A stretch of DNA of 64,000 nucleotides from Flavobacteriales bacterium (GCA_020635495.1 JACJZQ010000001.1:248001-312000), one strand, 5' to 3'. Positions 35,026 through 43,246 are shown, counted from the first letter of the stretch. Numbers and translations are program-made. Notes: generated by a model from the sequence alone, not told the origin.

Positions 35026-35896
35026 ACTTGCCGGGTGTCGGATTAGGGTAGGTCTTAGTTCTGGTTGCAACTCGGTTCCAAATTAATCCACTTTTGATAT
35101 TGGAGCGTTTCACGTCCAATTCATACTCACCCTTATATCGATACATCACAAAACCAAAGGTTCCGGCAACACGGGCAAACACTACACGCGTGTAAAGGTT
35201 ACTATCAATAACGGAATTGAAGTGCGACTCAACTATGGCGGGATTGTTGCAGACCTCAATAATTTGATTCTCGTCTACACTAATGGAATTATTCCAATCC
35301 GCATTCTGGTATAGCTTAGGGAACCAGATTAGTTTACCCGCTTCCCTTGAGTGTTTTACGCCGCCCTTCCAAATCCCGTTTTTATTGTAATGCTTACCAA
35401 AGCAGTTTGCGGCATCAACCATGGTGCGAAAGGAGCAATCGTCCTTGATATCGATAAAGCCTCTGGAAATCCAGTACTTTGGGTCAAAGTCCCGCTCAAT
35501 ATCCCAAGCCACAAAAGCACTTCCCTGTGCTTTTATCAGGTCACGGATTTCATCTACGACCTCATCGACCTGTTTGTGAATTTCGTCCATGTTTGAGTTG
35601 GCAACCTCAATTCTTCGAGGCTCTCTTCCTACAACACTTACGAAGTCCCGGTCCCGTAGTTTATCGGCTTCCTGTTGTGATAAGTGATGCGCTTCATCAA
35701 TCTCTACACAATAGTTGATTTGAGGAAAATAGAGATCAGCAAACCCTTTTCCACTGGGCCGCTTAATGTATTGTTGGGTTACAAACTTGACATCCAGATT
35801 GTCGAGTTTATGAATGATTCTGGTTGTAACGTAATTCTCGTAGTCCTTCTTGTTGGTTCTCGAGATCTGTTTCTTAATGAACTCCTTTTTTGTCAT
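35018..35896 (-). CDS. AbaSI/PvuRts1I-like modified-cytosine-dependent restriction endonuclease
   Basis: 292 residues. The N-terminal ~130 residues look like the Vsr-like PD-(D/E)XK catalytic domain of the AbaSI family: KKDYENYVTTRIIHKL, QQYIKRPSGKGFADLYFPQ, then VEIDEAHH (Asp54, Glu65, Asp67, His70-71). The C-terminal half (about 190-280), with GTFGFVMYRYKGEYELDV and WNRVATRTKTY, resembles the SRA-like domain that reads flipped 5-hydroxymethyl- or glucosylated-cytosine. If so, it would cut DNA of phages with modified cytosines such as T-even-like phages. It is coupled to a second nuclease-like gene downstream. Family assignment is from memory of its motifs, not from a search. Confidence 0.72.
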   Translation of the reverse strand: MTKKEFIKKQISRTNKKDYENYVTTRIIHKLDNLDVKFVTQQYIKRPSGKGFADLYFPQINYCVEIDEAHHLSQQEADKLRDRDFVSVVGREPRRIEVANSNMDEIHKQVDEVVDEIRDLIKAQGSAFVAWDIERDFDPKYWISRGFIDIKDDCSFRTMVDAANCFGKHYNKNGIWKGGVKHSREAGKLIWFPKLYQNADWNNSISVDENQIIEVCNNPAIVESHFNSVIDSNLYTRVVFARVAGTFGFVMYRYKGEYELDVKRSNIKSGLIWNRVATRTKTYPNPTPGKYG

Positions 35897-35911
35897 ATCC
35901 CTCTGGCCCTT

Positions 35912-36502
35912 TCAAGGAGTAGTGAACTGCCTTTCATATTCATCTTGGATTTTTCGTTGCAGAACATCGCAACTATTCTGAATGGCCTCCAAGTGTTTAT
36001 TAATTGAGTCCTTTTCTTTCTTTAGTTTTTCTTTATCCCTTTCAAACGGTTTCATATCCAACCTTCTGTTTTCGGAATCATATTTCGAAACAAAGGCATC
36101 TAATCTTCTTATCAGGGAGTCCAGTCGCTTTTTTTCAACACGGCTTGCTGGGGAGGAGCCGGTTCCCCGCTTCATCCACTCTTTCCAATTACTATTGCCC
36201 TTGGATGAATTACATTTGGAACAAGCTGGAACGAGATTGAAAATATCCGTAACGTATCCTGTGTATTCTTTGCCTTTGACCACTGCGAATAGATGATCCC
36301 AACTAGACCAGTTTTTCGCACCACAGTATGCACAATGAACGTTTTCAGTAGACATTCCAAGGGTCGCCAAGCAATCTTCTATTTGTTCAATAGTAGGCTC
36401 CTTGAAAGGCATTATACTCTTCCAGACTGCCGCTGTAATGGTAGAGGACCGGCCTGAAACAGAATATCGGTTTGGCATTTTAAAGATTTCGTTGTTCTTC
36501 AT
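35912..36502 (-). CDS. HNH endonuclease with C-terminal coiled coil
   Basis: 196 residues. The zinc-finger-like HNH core is clear: Cys57 and Cys60 (CAYCG), Asp69-His70 (WDHLFAV), Asn89 (NLVPACSKCN) with Cys94, Cys97 and Asn98. The C-terminal ~85 residues are charged and helical (KPFERDKEKLKKEKDSIN), probably a coiled coil for dimerisation. Its start overlaps the stop of the DUF2779 gene by four bases (ATGA), so it is translated with it. Likely a DNA nuclease of the same defence cassette. Confidence 0.85.
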   Translation of the reverse strand: MKNNEIFKMPNRYSVSGRSSTITAAVWKSIMPFKEPTIEQIEDCLATLGMSTENVHCAYCGAKNWSSWDHLFAVVKGKEYTGYVTDIFNLVPACSKCNSSKGNSNWKEWMKRGTGSSPASRVEKKRLDSLIRRLDAFVSKYDSENRRLDMKPFERDKEKLKKEKDSINKHLEAIQNSCDVLQRKIQDEYERQFTTP

Positions 36503-37989
36503 GCAATATTATTATCCAATTCTTTCAAAATCTTAACCATCGCCAAAGTATCCAATTCACAGTATTTGATTAGCGCTTCTCTGGTTTTTTCTTCATCACC
36601 ATCAAATTGCCTTTGCACCATTTGTAAGAACGTAAGGCTTGCTGTTCCTCCTTCCTGGATTACTAAATCCTTGTATGAAAGTTCTGGTACCAAAGCCGGT
36701 AGAACGGTTTTAATCGAATGACGACCACGCATTTCAGAGGTGTAATATGCTCGTTGCCGGAACGGTACAGCCAGATCCACAATTCGGTCAGCAATAGCCT
36801 GCAGTTTTGCCGCAAGTTCTGGATAGTCTCTGGCCAACTCATTCAATCGTGGGCCTTCAAAGGAGTTGTTGTAGACGATTACACTTCCAGTAGAACCCAA
36901 CTCATCAATCAAACGTTGCGCAACTGTCTTCCGTAGATTCGGGTCTTTCGGGTCGGCCAAATACTCCTTGTGTTCAACGGTTCCGCCTTCCTCTTTTTGA
37001 ATATGTACTGAGTATTGAAAAACAGCCATTTGATAAGGTCGTGTCTCGTCATAAATTGGAATGGCCGATTGAATGGTTTCGAAGTCCATGAAATACAGCG
37101 GATATGTCAACTGAGAGGTGAATGCCGCAATAGCATCAGAATCAATAAAAGATTCTCCAGTCTTATCTGCTTGTACTTGATATTGCTGCGCGGTGGACAA
37201 CGGGTAACCCTCTGGTATGTCCGTAGTTTTCATGATTCCTTGCAGGTAGAGATCCCACTGCTTTCCTCTTGGATTGGTAAGGTTCAGCACCGAATATTCA
37301 GGAACATGCTTCCAGCAATGTCCTCTAAAGTCACAATCATATGGTTTTGAGCAGTGTGGACCGATGTCCTGCACAGGAATCTCAGGCTCTTGAAGCACCG
37401 CCTTACATGCTTTCACTTCAGGTCTAATTGTCGGAAGTATCTCTTCCACTTGTTCAGTCACATCATCCCAAGTAAATAACTCTTCAATGTTCAACTCACC
37501 TCTACGGACATACTCCTTATTGAAATGAAGAATATTGATGGTTTGGATGTTAAGTCCAGCGTTGGTCATGACCCAATATTGTAAGGTGGCATCGTGAATG
37601 TGCTGCGGCTTGGTATCGTTGGTAGATTTCACTTCGTATGCATGCCAACCGTCATCTTTTTTGACAAGGATGTCTAAAGCCACAAGTACTTGGTCATATT
37701 GAAAAGCTGCCTCGTAAATGACGGTTTTTACATCAGCAATAGACTGTTTGGTCAACTCCAAACTCGGTCCGAAATCGTAATAGCTCTCGGGTGTACAATC
37801 CACACCCCCTGGAAATAATTGTTGTGCAAGTTCACCTACGGCTGTACCAGTTGCGAAAACGGCTTCTTGCTGGGCTGTAAGTTTGTCTCGCTTAATACCG
37901 AATTTCTCGTGGTTCTTATGCAGGTACAGCCGCTTTTTACACTGCACTCCAGACATGAAAGTAGACTTAGATAAGATGTGTTTTTCCAT
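36499..37989 (-). CDS. DUF2779-type protein: RecB/Cas4-like Fe-S nuclease plus DEDD exonuclease
   Basis: 496 residues. N-terminal Cas4/RecB-like nuclease: first Cys at 17 (SGVQCKKRLY), catalytic Asp106, Glu119 and Lys121 (HAYEVKS), and the distal Fe-S cysteines 213, 219, 225 (CSKPYDCDFRGHCW). The C-terminal part is an RNase H-fold 3'-5' exonuclease with Asp302 and Glu304 (YFMDFETIQ), a middle IVYNNSFEG and the last acidic residue in YCELDTLAM. This pairing is characteristic of DUF2779 proteins, which often sit in defence and transposon contexts. It lies 7 bases after the DnaE-fingers gene and overlaps the HNH gene by four bases. Confidence 0.86.
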   Translation of the reverse strand: MEKHILSKSTFMSGVQCKKRLYLHKNHEKFGIKRDKLTAQQEAVFATGTAVGELAQQLFPGGVDCTPESYYDFGPSLELTKQSIADVKTVIYEAAFQYDQVLVALDILVKKDDGWHAYEVKSTNDTKPQHIHDATLQYWVMTNAGLNIQTINILHFNKEYVRRGELNIEELFTWDDVTEQVEEILPTIRPEVKACKAVLQEPEIPVQDIGPHCSKPYDCDFRGHCWKHVPEYSVLNLTNPRGKQWDLYLQGIMKTTDIPEGYPLSTAQQYQVQADKTGESFIDSDAIAAFTSQLTYPLYFMDFETIQSAIPIYDETRPYQMAVFQYSVHIQKEEGGTVEHKEYLADPKDPNLRKTVAQRLIDELGSTGSVIVYNNSFEGPRLNELARDYPELAAKLQAIADRIVDLAVPFRQRAYYTSEMRGRHSIKTVLPALVPELSYKDLVIQEGGTASLTFLQMVQRQFDGDEEKTREALIKYCELDTLAMVKILKELDNNIA

Positions 37990-37996
37990 TGGTTGA

Positions 37997-38569
37997 CTAT
38001 TGATGGGTTAGGTTGTGGGCGATCTGGTATGAATGCAAAGTACAACTCAGTGAGAATTTGTACGAAATAAGATGCGGGGCACATTCAATCAGGTGGTTCC
38101 ATAAGGCCTGTCCTCCTTCGTTGCGATTTCGGAAAAGCCATTGATGGCCAACTGAGGTATGAAACAGTCCAGAAATGAACTCTTGGTAAAGAGGCTCTAG
38201 CTCCCGTTGGTGTTTTTTACCCATTAGCTTGCGCGTTTCATTGGCCTCATCAAAAGACCATCCGGTTGTTGATCTTAGAATATCCATTAGTTGCTCCTGG
38301 AAGATGAGTAGACCAGAGCTGCGTGCGAGTAATCCTTGTGTGAAATCTGGCATGGATACTTCATCTATCCATAAGCCACTTTTGTACCCTTCCCAAACAT
38401 CAGGTCTGAGATTTGGGCGGCTCAAAGCGAATATTACAACCAGGTCATCCAAAGAAAGACCCTTTAACTCACGGATCATCCCAAGGCTCAATTCATCTTC
38501 AAAATATGGGAGTCCATACTTGTCCGCGTCATAAAACAGATCAAGTGTTTGTCTATCGTAATAGTTCAT
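37997..38569 (-). CDS. Stand-alone DNA polymerase III alpha (DnaE) fingers-domain protein
   Basis: 190 residues, aligned by eye with the DnaE region that follows the last catalytic Asp of the palm: RQTLDLFYDADKYGLPYFED (DnaE: T..LF..GDT.GVFQ.E), then GMIRELKGLSLDDLVVIFAL, SRPNLRP, SGLLIFQEQLMDILRSTTGW and ANETRKLMGKKHQRE. It ends where DnaE has its FAxYxFNKSHxxxY block (here APHLISYKFSLSCTLHSYQ). PHP, palm, HhH and tau-binding parts are absent, so it cannot polymerise DNA by itself. The ATG at 38569 was chosen because it gives a four-base ATGA overlap with the upstream gene. A truncated dnaE is less likely since the frame is intact and coupled. Confidence 0.78.
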   Translation of the reverse strand: MNYYDRQTLDLFYDADKYGLPYFEDELSLGMIRELKGLSLDDLVVIFALSRPNLRPDVWEGYKSGLWIDEVSMPDFTQGLLARSSGLLIFQEQLMDILRSTTGWSFDEANETRKLMGKKHQRELEPLYQEFISGLFHTSVGHQWLFRNRNEGGQALWNHLIECAPHLISYKFSLSCTLHSYQIAHNLTHQ

Positions 38570-39582
38570 GGGGTCGATTTTGTTCCAACAATTGATTTCC
38601 AATGAGCGATTCTCTTCTGATCGTCCTTTCCGAAATACTTTCGGAAGTAGTCTTCCGAGTACCCAGTTACCTCCTGGTGCAGATGGTCGTGTAAAAACTG
38701 CTTTAGCTCATCTGTAACAAACAAGAGGTCGTAATACACATATTTGGGAGGTCCGTGGACGTCTGGCTTGTCATCAGCTGCCTCGCTGTAGTGATTTAGA
38801 TCATAAATGACATCTTCAATGGAGAAGAATGCAGTGAATGCCGAACCAACCTTTTTACAATTCGTCAGGTACTTGCTTTGATGCACAGGTTCGTTCGTGT
38901 TCAAAAAGAAAACGTCATTACCACTCTTCAAACTTGACTTGAAGTATTGTCTATAGAGAGGACCAGAGATTTCAGGGTGCAATTCATTCGGCTTTTGTAT
39001 TGATAGAACTAGGGAGGAATAAGCCAGCGCCTTCAAAAGGTTTTTGTCAAGTGGCACCCGGTTGTCCACGTGCTCATCGTCTGGTGGTAGAAGCCCCTTT
39101 TTCCATTGATCCAACTGTCTTAATTCCCAACCGGAAAGTTCCCTCATTAAATATTCATCCGGGAATCTCCATAAAACGCCAGAAAGATGATTGCGAAAAG
39201 GTTTCTTCAGACTTTCATCCATAAACTCGATATCGTAATAGATATACTTGGGTTGGCCTACCGTTTCGCCAAAAGAAGCCTCGAGAATACTTGTATTGCA
39301 AAGGTCAGCTACAAGGTCTTCGAATGATGACAGTGCCACAAAGGTTTCCCCCAACACTTCGACTTTCCCATAGCCATCATCGGTCCATTCAGGCTCATTT
39401 GTAGTTCTGAAGTAGGAATACTTTCCGTCAGAAGTCAGGGTTCTGTAATACACACGGTGAAACAACTTCTCTTCATCGTCACTGTTCAGCAGATTTTCGG
39501 AAGTCACACTCAGAACAAGCTCACTTCCTGTCAGTAATTGAAGCAGGTCGGAAGAAATACGGGAAACTGATTTCTTTTCCAT
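38566..39582 (-). CDS. Unknown protein made of two tandem copies of one ~150-residue domain
   Basis: 338 residues without a recognised family. Residues 12-161 and 181-329 are two copies of the same fold: compare DLLQLLTGSELVLSV with NLLKALAYSSLVLSI, YFRTTNEPEW with FFLNTNEPVH, FVALSSFEDLVADL with FTAFFSIEDVIYDL, GQPKYIYYDIEFMDESLKK with GPPKYVYYDLLFVTDELKQ, and LRQLDQWKK with QKRIAHWKS. No signal or membrane segment. It is coupled to the DnaE-fingers gene by a four-base overlap and lies 3 bases after the AAA+-M41 gene. A binding or adaptor protein for one of these neighbours is a guess. Confidence 0.78.
   Translation of the reverse strand: MEKKSVSRISSDLLQLLTGSELVLSVTSENLLNSDDEEKLFHRVYYRTLTSDGKYSYFRTTNEPEWTDDGYGKVEVLGETFVALSSFEDLVADLCNTSILEASFGETVGQPKYIYYDIEFMDESLKKPFRNHLSGVLWRFPDEYLMRELSGWELRQLDQWKKGLLPPDDEHVDNRVPLDKNLLKALAYSSLVLSIQKPNELHPEISGPLYRQYFKSSLKSGNDVFFLNTNEPVHQSKYLTNCKKVGSAFTAFFSIEDVIYDLNHYSEAADDKPDVHGPPKYVYYDLLFVTDELKQFLHDHLHQEVTGYSEDYFRKYFGKDDQKRIAHWKSIVGTKSTP
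38596..39042 (-). repeat. Second copy of the duplicated protein domain
   Basis: Residues 181-329 of the 338-residue protein; similar at protein level to residues 12-161, not visibly at DNA level, so the duplication is old. Confidence 0.75.
39100..39549 (-). repeat. First copy of the duplicated protein domain
   Basis: Residues 12-161 of the 338-residue protein. Anchors shared with the second copy are xTNEPx, (S)xEDxxxDL and GxPKYxYYD. Confidence 0.75.
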
Positions 39583-39585
39583 GGC

Positions 39586-41649
39586 CTAAGCAACTTTTTG
39601 AAGTGAATCGACTTGCTCCAGTTGCTTCAGAAACCTGTCTTTAAACGGAAACTCGAACTTGACGGGAACAGACCCGTAAACAGCGTGTTTTGATATCAGG
39701 TCTTTCATCTGCGGCTGTTTAAGTAACCCCTTATCGAACAATGCTCTGGCTACTTCCATAAGGAGAATCCGTTCACTTTCCAGCGTCTTGGAGGCGAGTG
39801 CTTCAGCTTCCTTTAAATATTGAACCACGAGCTTATCGAGCTGACCATCATGGTCCAAAACTCCGAGGTCGAGACGTTCATTTTTAGTTACGATTGCCGC
39901 TGGCATATCCTCAAACCCAGAGTCTGCCAACACGTTTCTGACGAATAAGGTCGCACCAGTTATATCGCTTGAAGAACCCGTAGTAAGATTGTCCTTCCCG
40001 AAAATGAGTTTCTCGGCTGCGTAACCGCCTAACTTAAATGACAGGGTTCTGATCAGTTGAGACCGCTGCAAAACCTTATTTCTTCCAGTCCTAATAACGA
40101 AACCACCAGAACTTGTATCTGAGGTAGCCGAAACAGCTATTTCTGGAATCTCACCTAAAAGCATTGCACAGCAAACGACATGACCAGCCTCATGAACCGA
40201 GGTCAATGCTTGGTCATTGTTTCGCTTTGGCAAGCGTTTATCCTGCAAGGTTAGATGAACCTTCTTCTTTTTGCTCCCAATGATTCCGCCCGAATGGTAG
40301 AACTCAAAAATCAATCGCCCTGAACTAAAGGACAGCCGTACTTGATCACTTTCTGGAAAATCAATCAGCTTATGACCAAGGATTTCAGACAAGTTGTTCT
40401 GCACAAACCTATCGATGGTGGTATTTACTGGTCGAAAACCTTGGGTCGGGTAAACGCCTTCCTGGTAAATGATATTCAGAACACTGCGCGCAACCATTAG
40501 CTTCAATCCGTGCTGGTTGAGAAACGACTTTGAGATGCCATTGACTCTTAGCTGGATGTAATCTTTGAAGTCTTTTTCGCCCATTGCCGGATAGATGATG
40601 TGATTGTTTCCCAACCTAGCAATGTGCTCTTCTCTAAATCGGAGTGACAGTGCTGCTTTAATGTGGTTTAGGGAAATATCCTTCGTGAGCTTCTTCCACA
40701 CATCAGCAGGAATATCAGGGTTTTGATTGTGCGACATCTGGTACGCTTCATCAAGATTTCCTGCCACAATAATGAGAGCCTTAGAACAGTCTAGGATCTT
40801 TGGTTTTTTTGCCTCATCCAAAAGTTCTTCCAAAAAGGAGATCACTTGCTCACCATCCATCTGCGCCAATAGTTTTTCAACTTCGAATTCTGATGTGAAA
40901 CGACCCTTCGAAATCTCAACAAGCTCATCCCATTCATAACTTGGGTAAAACGGCAGGGACTTTTTAAGCTTATTGGTCTTGTTCTTATGCCTTCTGGGTA
41001 TGCCTGTTCTTCTGTCTCTCCTTAATATTGTATCCGCATTTTCAATACGCTCGTTAGTAATATCGCAGTATGTCTGCAAGTTCTTGGATACATAACCATT
41101 CTCTACTTCAACACCATGCTTCAAGCACAGGCGTAGTTGCTTAATCCGCTGATTGAGAATACCGATGGATCTACTGAAATCATGCATTTCGAGTCTTCCA
41201 GAATCAAGCATTTTCCAAATGTTTGCCATCCGGCCGGCAATGCGATCCTGTCCTTGCACTTTGGTTCTGGCATGCTGAAACTCATCGAGCAGTAGAACAA
41301 ACGGCTTTCCGCTATTGTGTTCAAAAACCTCGTCAAGTGTATTGTAGAATGACATGCCTCCGTCATTGGAATCGCCCATATTGATGTTGTAGAAGGCCCC
41401 GTCCATTCCAATTAATTCCGTGAATTTTTGGGTCAGCGAGGTTTTTCCTGTGCCCGTCAAGCCCCATAGGTTAATAATCACTGGTCTGGTCTGTAACCCA
41501 GGTAATGTGAACCAGGTCCTCGTGCTCTGAACCATCTGCTCAATGACCTCGTCAATACCAATGAATTCTTTCTGAAGTGTTACCTTAGCCTTCTCCAAGC
41601 TGGCCAGTCGGACAACCACCACATCTCTCGAAATTTTTTCTTTTTGCAT
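39586..41649 (-). CDS. Clp-like AAA+ ATPase fused to an FtsH-type M41 metallopeptidase
   Basis: 687 residues, no membrane helix. AAA+ domain: Walker A GLTGTGKT (63-70), Walker B LLLDEFQHA (Asp122-Glu123), sensor-1 IVAGNLDEA (294-302), Arg finger region LRFREEHIARLG and a sensor-2-like GFRPV (404-408). This order is that of ClpB/ClpX-type proteins, not of FtsH. The C-terminal domain is peptidase M41: zinc motif HEAGH (486-490), GGYAAEKLIFG (541-551) and the third ligand Asp562 in SSSDITGAT. It should unfold and degrade proteins in the cytoplasm. The first gene after the WYL regulator (60-base gap), it probably drives the cassette's protein-level effect or control. A GGAG abuts the ATG directly, too close for a normal ribosome site. 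Confidence 0.88.
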   Translation of the reverse strand: MQKEKISRDVVVVRLASLEKAKVTLQKEFIGIDEVIEQMVQSTRTWFTLPGLQTRPVIINLWGLTGTGKTSLTQKFTELIGMDGAFYNINMGDSNDGGMSFYNTLDEVFEHNSGKPFVLLLDEFQHARTKVQGQDRIAGRMANIWKMLDSGRLEMHDFSRSIGILNQRIKQLRLCLKHGVEVENGYVSKNLQTYCDITNERIENADTILRRDRRTGIPRRHKNKTNKLKKSLPFYPSYEWDELVEISKGRFTSEFEVEKLLAQMDGEQVISFLEELLDEAKKPKILDCSKALIIVAGNLDEAYQMSHNQNPDIPADVWKKLTKDISLNHIKAALSLRFREEHIARLGNNHIIYPAMGEKDFKDYIQLRVNGISKSFLNQHGLKLMVARSVLNIIYQEGVYPTQGFRPVNTTIDRFVQNNLSEILGHKLIDFPESDQVRLSFSSGRLIFEFYHSGGIIGSKKKKVHLTLQDKRLPKRNNDQALTSVHEAGHVVCCAMLLGEIPEIAVSATSDTSSGGFVIRTGRNKVLQRSQLIRTLSFKLGGYAAEKLIFGKDNLTTGSSSDITGATLFVRNVLADSGFEDMPAAIVTKNERLDLGVLDHDGQLDKLVVQYLKEAEALASKTLESERILLMEVARALFDKGLLKQPQMKDLISKHAVYGSVPVKFEFPFKDRFLKQLEQVDSLQKVA

Positions 41650-41709
41650 CTCCTTTTTCTTTTAAGTTCGATGCAAACGTCTGAAGGGTTGGCGACAAAA
41701 CCTGTCGCA

Positions 41710-42612
41710 CTATTGGTAGTAGCTTCTGATCTCTTTCAACGTGTCGATCATCTCCTGCTTTACCGAGTCGGGACTGACTATCTTAACGTTATAGGACATC
41801 CGCAGGATTTCCTGATAGAACTCAAAGTTGGGAACAATGGTCAATTCAAAAATGTAGCCACCATTTTGTTCTCCTATTTCTTTTTGTGATCGGTGTAAAG
41901 GGAGTGTGCGCAGATAGTTTGCGTTATATGGCTCAGACCAGATTTTGATTTTTGTTGGAATCCCGTCCTTTTCAAAAAGTCCGATGACGTTTTCAAAAAG
42001 GTGTTTTGGGTCATCCTTTTTCAGGAGCTTGAAAGAGGCGTTGGTTGGTTTAAGTTTTTCTATTCGGTCGAGACCAAAACTCTTGACAGTATCATCTTTG
42101 GTGTCCTTAGCTATGAGATACCAGCGCTTACGGAATTGCTTCAGATAGTATGGACACACAACTCGTTTAGAAATATCACCGGTGAACTTGTGATATTCGA
42201 ACGAAACCTGTTTTCGCTTCTTGATTGCAGGTATGAGTTTCGCAATATTGTCTAACCCTTTGGAAAGGGGAACGTCAGGGTATATGATCTGACCCATTGC
42301 TTTCTCATCCTGAAGTTCACTCTTAAACGTGTTTGCCAAACGCGATGATTCCAGATAACTGTAAAGCAGGGGGGTCTCTTCCGTTTCGTCCTCTTCCAGT
42401 TCGTACCAATGATTAGGGGACAATCCTCGTTTAATGACGGTTACACCTGGCATCGCATTCAGTTTATTTAGCGCTCGCTGAATCGAACGTATACCTATTG
42501 GATCACCAATGTCTTCCAAGTAATTTTCAATGTCTGCCGTGCGGGGTTTTGAATTGCAACGGATGAAATCCAATATCGCGGCATGGCGGTCGTAAACGCT
42601 AGTGTAACTCAT
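41710..42612 (-). CDS. WYL-domain transcriptional regulator with N-terminal HTH
   Basis: 300 residues. An N-terminal winged helix-turn-helix (YDRHAAILDFIRCNSKPRTA, then SIQRALNKLNAMPGV) is followed by a WYL domain: KRKQVSFEYHKFTG, KRVVCPYYLKQFRKRWYLIA, then a C-terminal WCX-like part ending KEIRSYYQ. WYL regulators of this size (BrxR, CapW) repress phage-defence operons and are relieved by DNA or nucleotide ligands. It heads the minus-strand cassette and is divergent (55 bases) from the plus-strand cassette at 42668, so it could control both. Confidence 0.88.
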   Translation of the reverse strand: MSYTSVYDRHAAILDFIRCNSKPRTADIENYLEDIGDPIGIRSIQRALNKLNAMPGVTVIKRGLSPNHWYELEEDETEETPLLYSYLESSRLANTFKSELQDEKAMGQIIYPDVPLSKGLDNIAKLIPAIKKRKQVSFEYHKFTGDISKRVVCPYYLKQFRKRWYLIAKDTKDDTVKSFGLDRIEKLKPTNASFKLLKKDDPKHLFENVIGLFEKDGIPTKIKIWSEPYNANYLRTLPLHRSQKEIGEQNGGYIFELTIVPNFEFYQEILRMSYNVKIVSPDSVKQEMIDTLKEIRSYYQ

Positions 42613-42667
42613 ACCACGAATTTACAGAACGCCAAGTTTTGACGCATACTCTCGTTTTCTTTGCTCT

Positions 42668-43246
42668 GTGGAAGAAACAATTATCGAGCTTCGGGGGAAT
42701 GGTGTCGTTATGACGATCTATGAAATCGATAAGGATACGCTTGACTTTTTGCAGCATCGGGCAAGTAGAATCGGTGAGGATTTAGGACAACTCTGGTTCG
42801 ATCCATTCTTCTGGCATCCAAGTGAGATGCAACAACTGAAGTTTGAGCTTTCAAAAAGCACAAAGGAATACCGTGGTCTACTCAATGATGATATTTCATT
42901 TATGGAAATCAGACGGAAAGGAAAGCGAAGGAAGAAATACACCGTTGCGGAGTTGATCGGTACAGATCAGTTGTTTCCAATGGTTGGTCTTTCAACTTCT
43001 AACTGGAACTCAGTATTCAATAGAACGTTCCTTTTGGAGCATGTAACCGTTACAGGGTGTCCTGCACAATTCATCTTTCGTGGACAGGAAGCTTTAAACC
43101 TTTTTGATTGGAAGTTCATTCGTTGCTCTGGGCCGTTTGGAAAGGCCTTTCTAACATGTACAGAAGATTCTCTATTAAAATTGACCAAAGACGATTATTT
43201 GGTTCGTGGTCAGTACTTAATTATTCAAGGATTACACAATGATTAA
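42668..43246 (+). CDS. Hypothetical protein, first gene of the plus-strand helicase cassette
   Basis: 192 residues from a GTG at 42668; an in-frame ATG at 42710 would give 178. Mixed alpha/beta, with a basic turn KGKRRKKYT and a Trp/Phe-rich stretch (LWFDPFFWHPSE). No family, signal peptide or membrane helix recognised. It overlaps the next gene by 8 bases. Divergent from the WYL regulator gene. Confidence 0.62.
   Translation: MEETIIELRGNGVVMTIYEIDKDTLDFLQHRASRIGEDLGQLWFDPFFWHPSEMQQLKFELSKSTKEYRGLLNDDISFMEIRRKGKRRKKYTVAELIGTDQLFPMVGLSTSNWNSVFNRTFLLEHVTVTGCPAQFIFRGQEALNLFDWKFIRCSGPFGKAFLTCTEDSLLKLTKDDYLVRGQYLIIQGLHND

Noticed and set aside
37997..38569. Truncated housekeeping dnaE
   Set aside because: The intact short frame is coupled to its neighbour by an ATGA overlap and no PHP or palm remains are visible on either side.
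39586..41649. An ordinary FtsH protease
   Set aside because: No transmembrane helices, and the AAA+ sensor/Arg-finger order is Clp-like.
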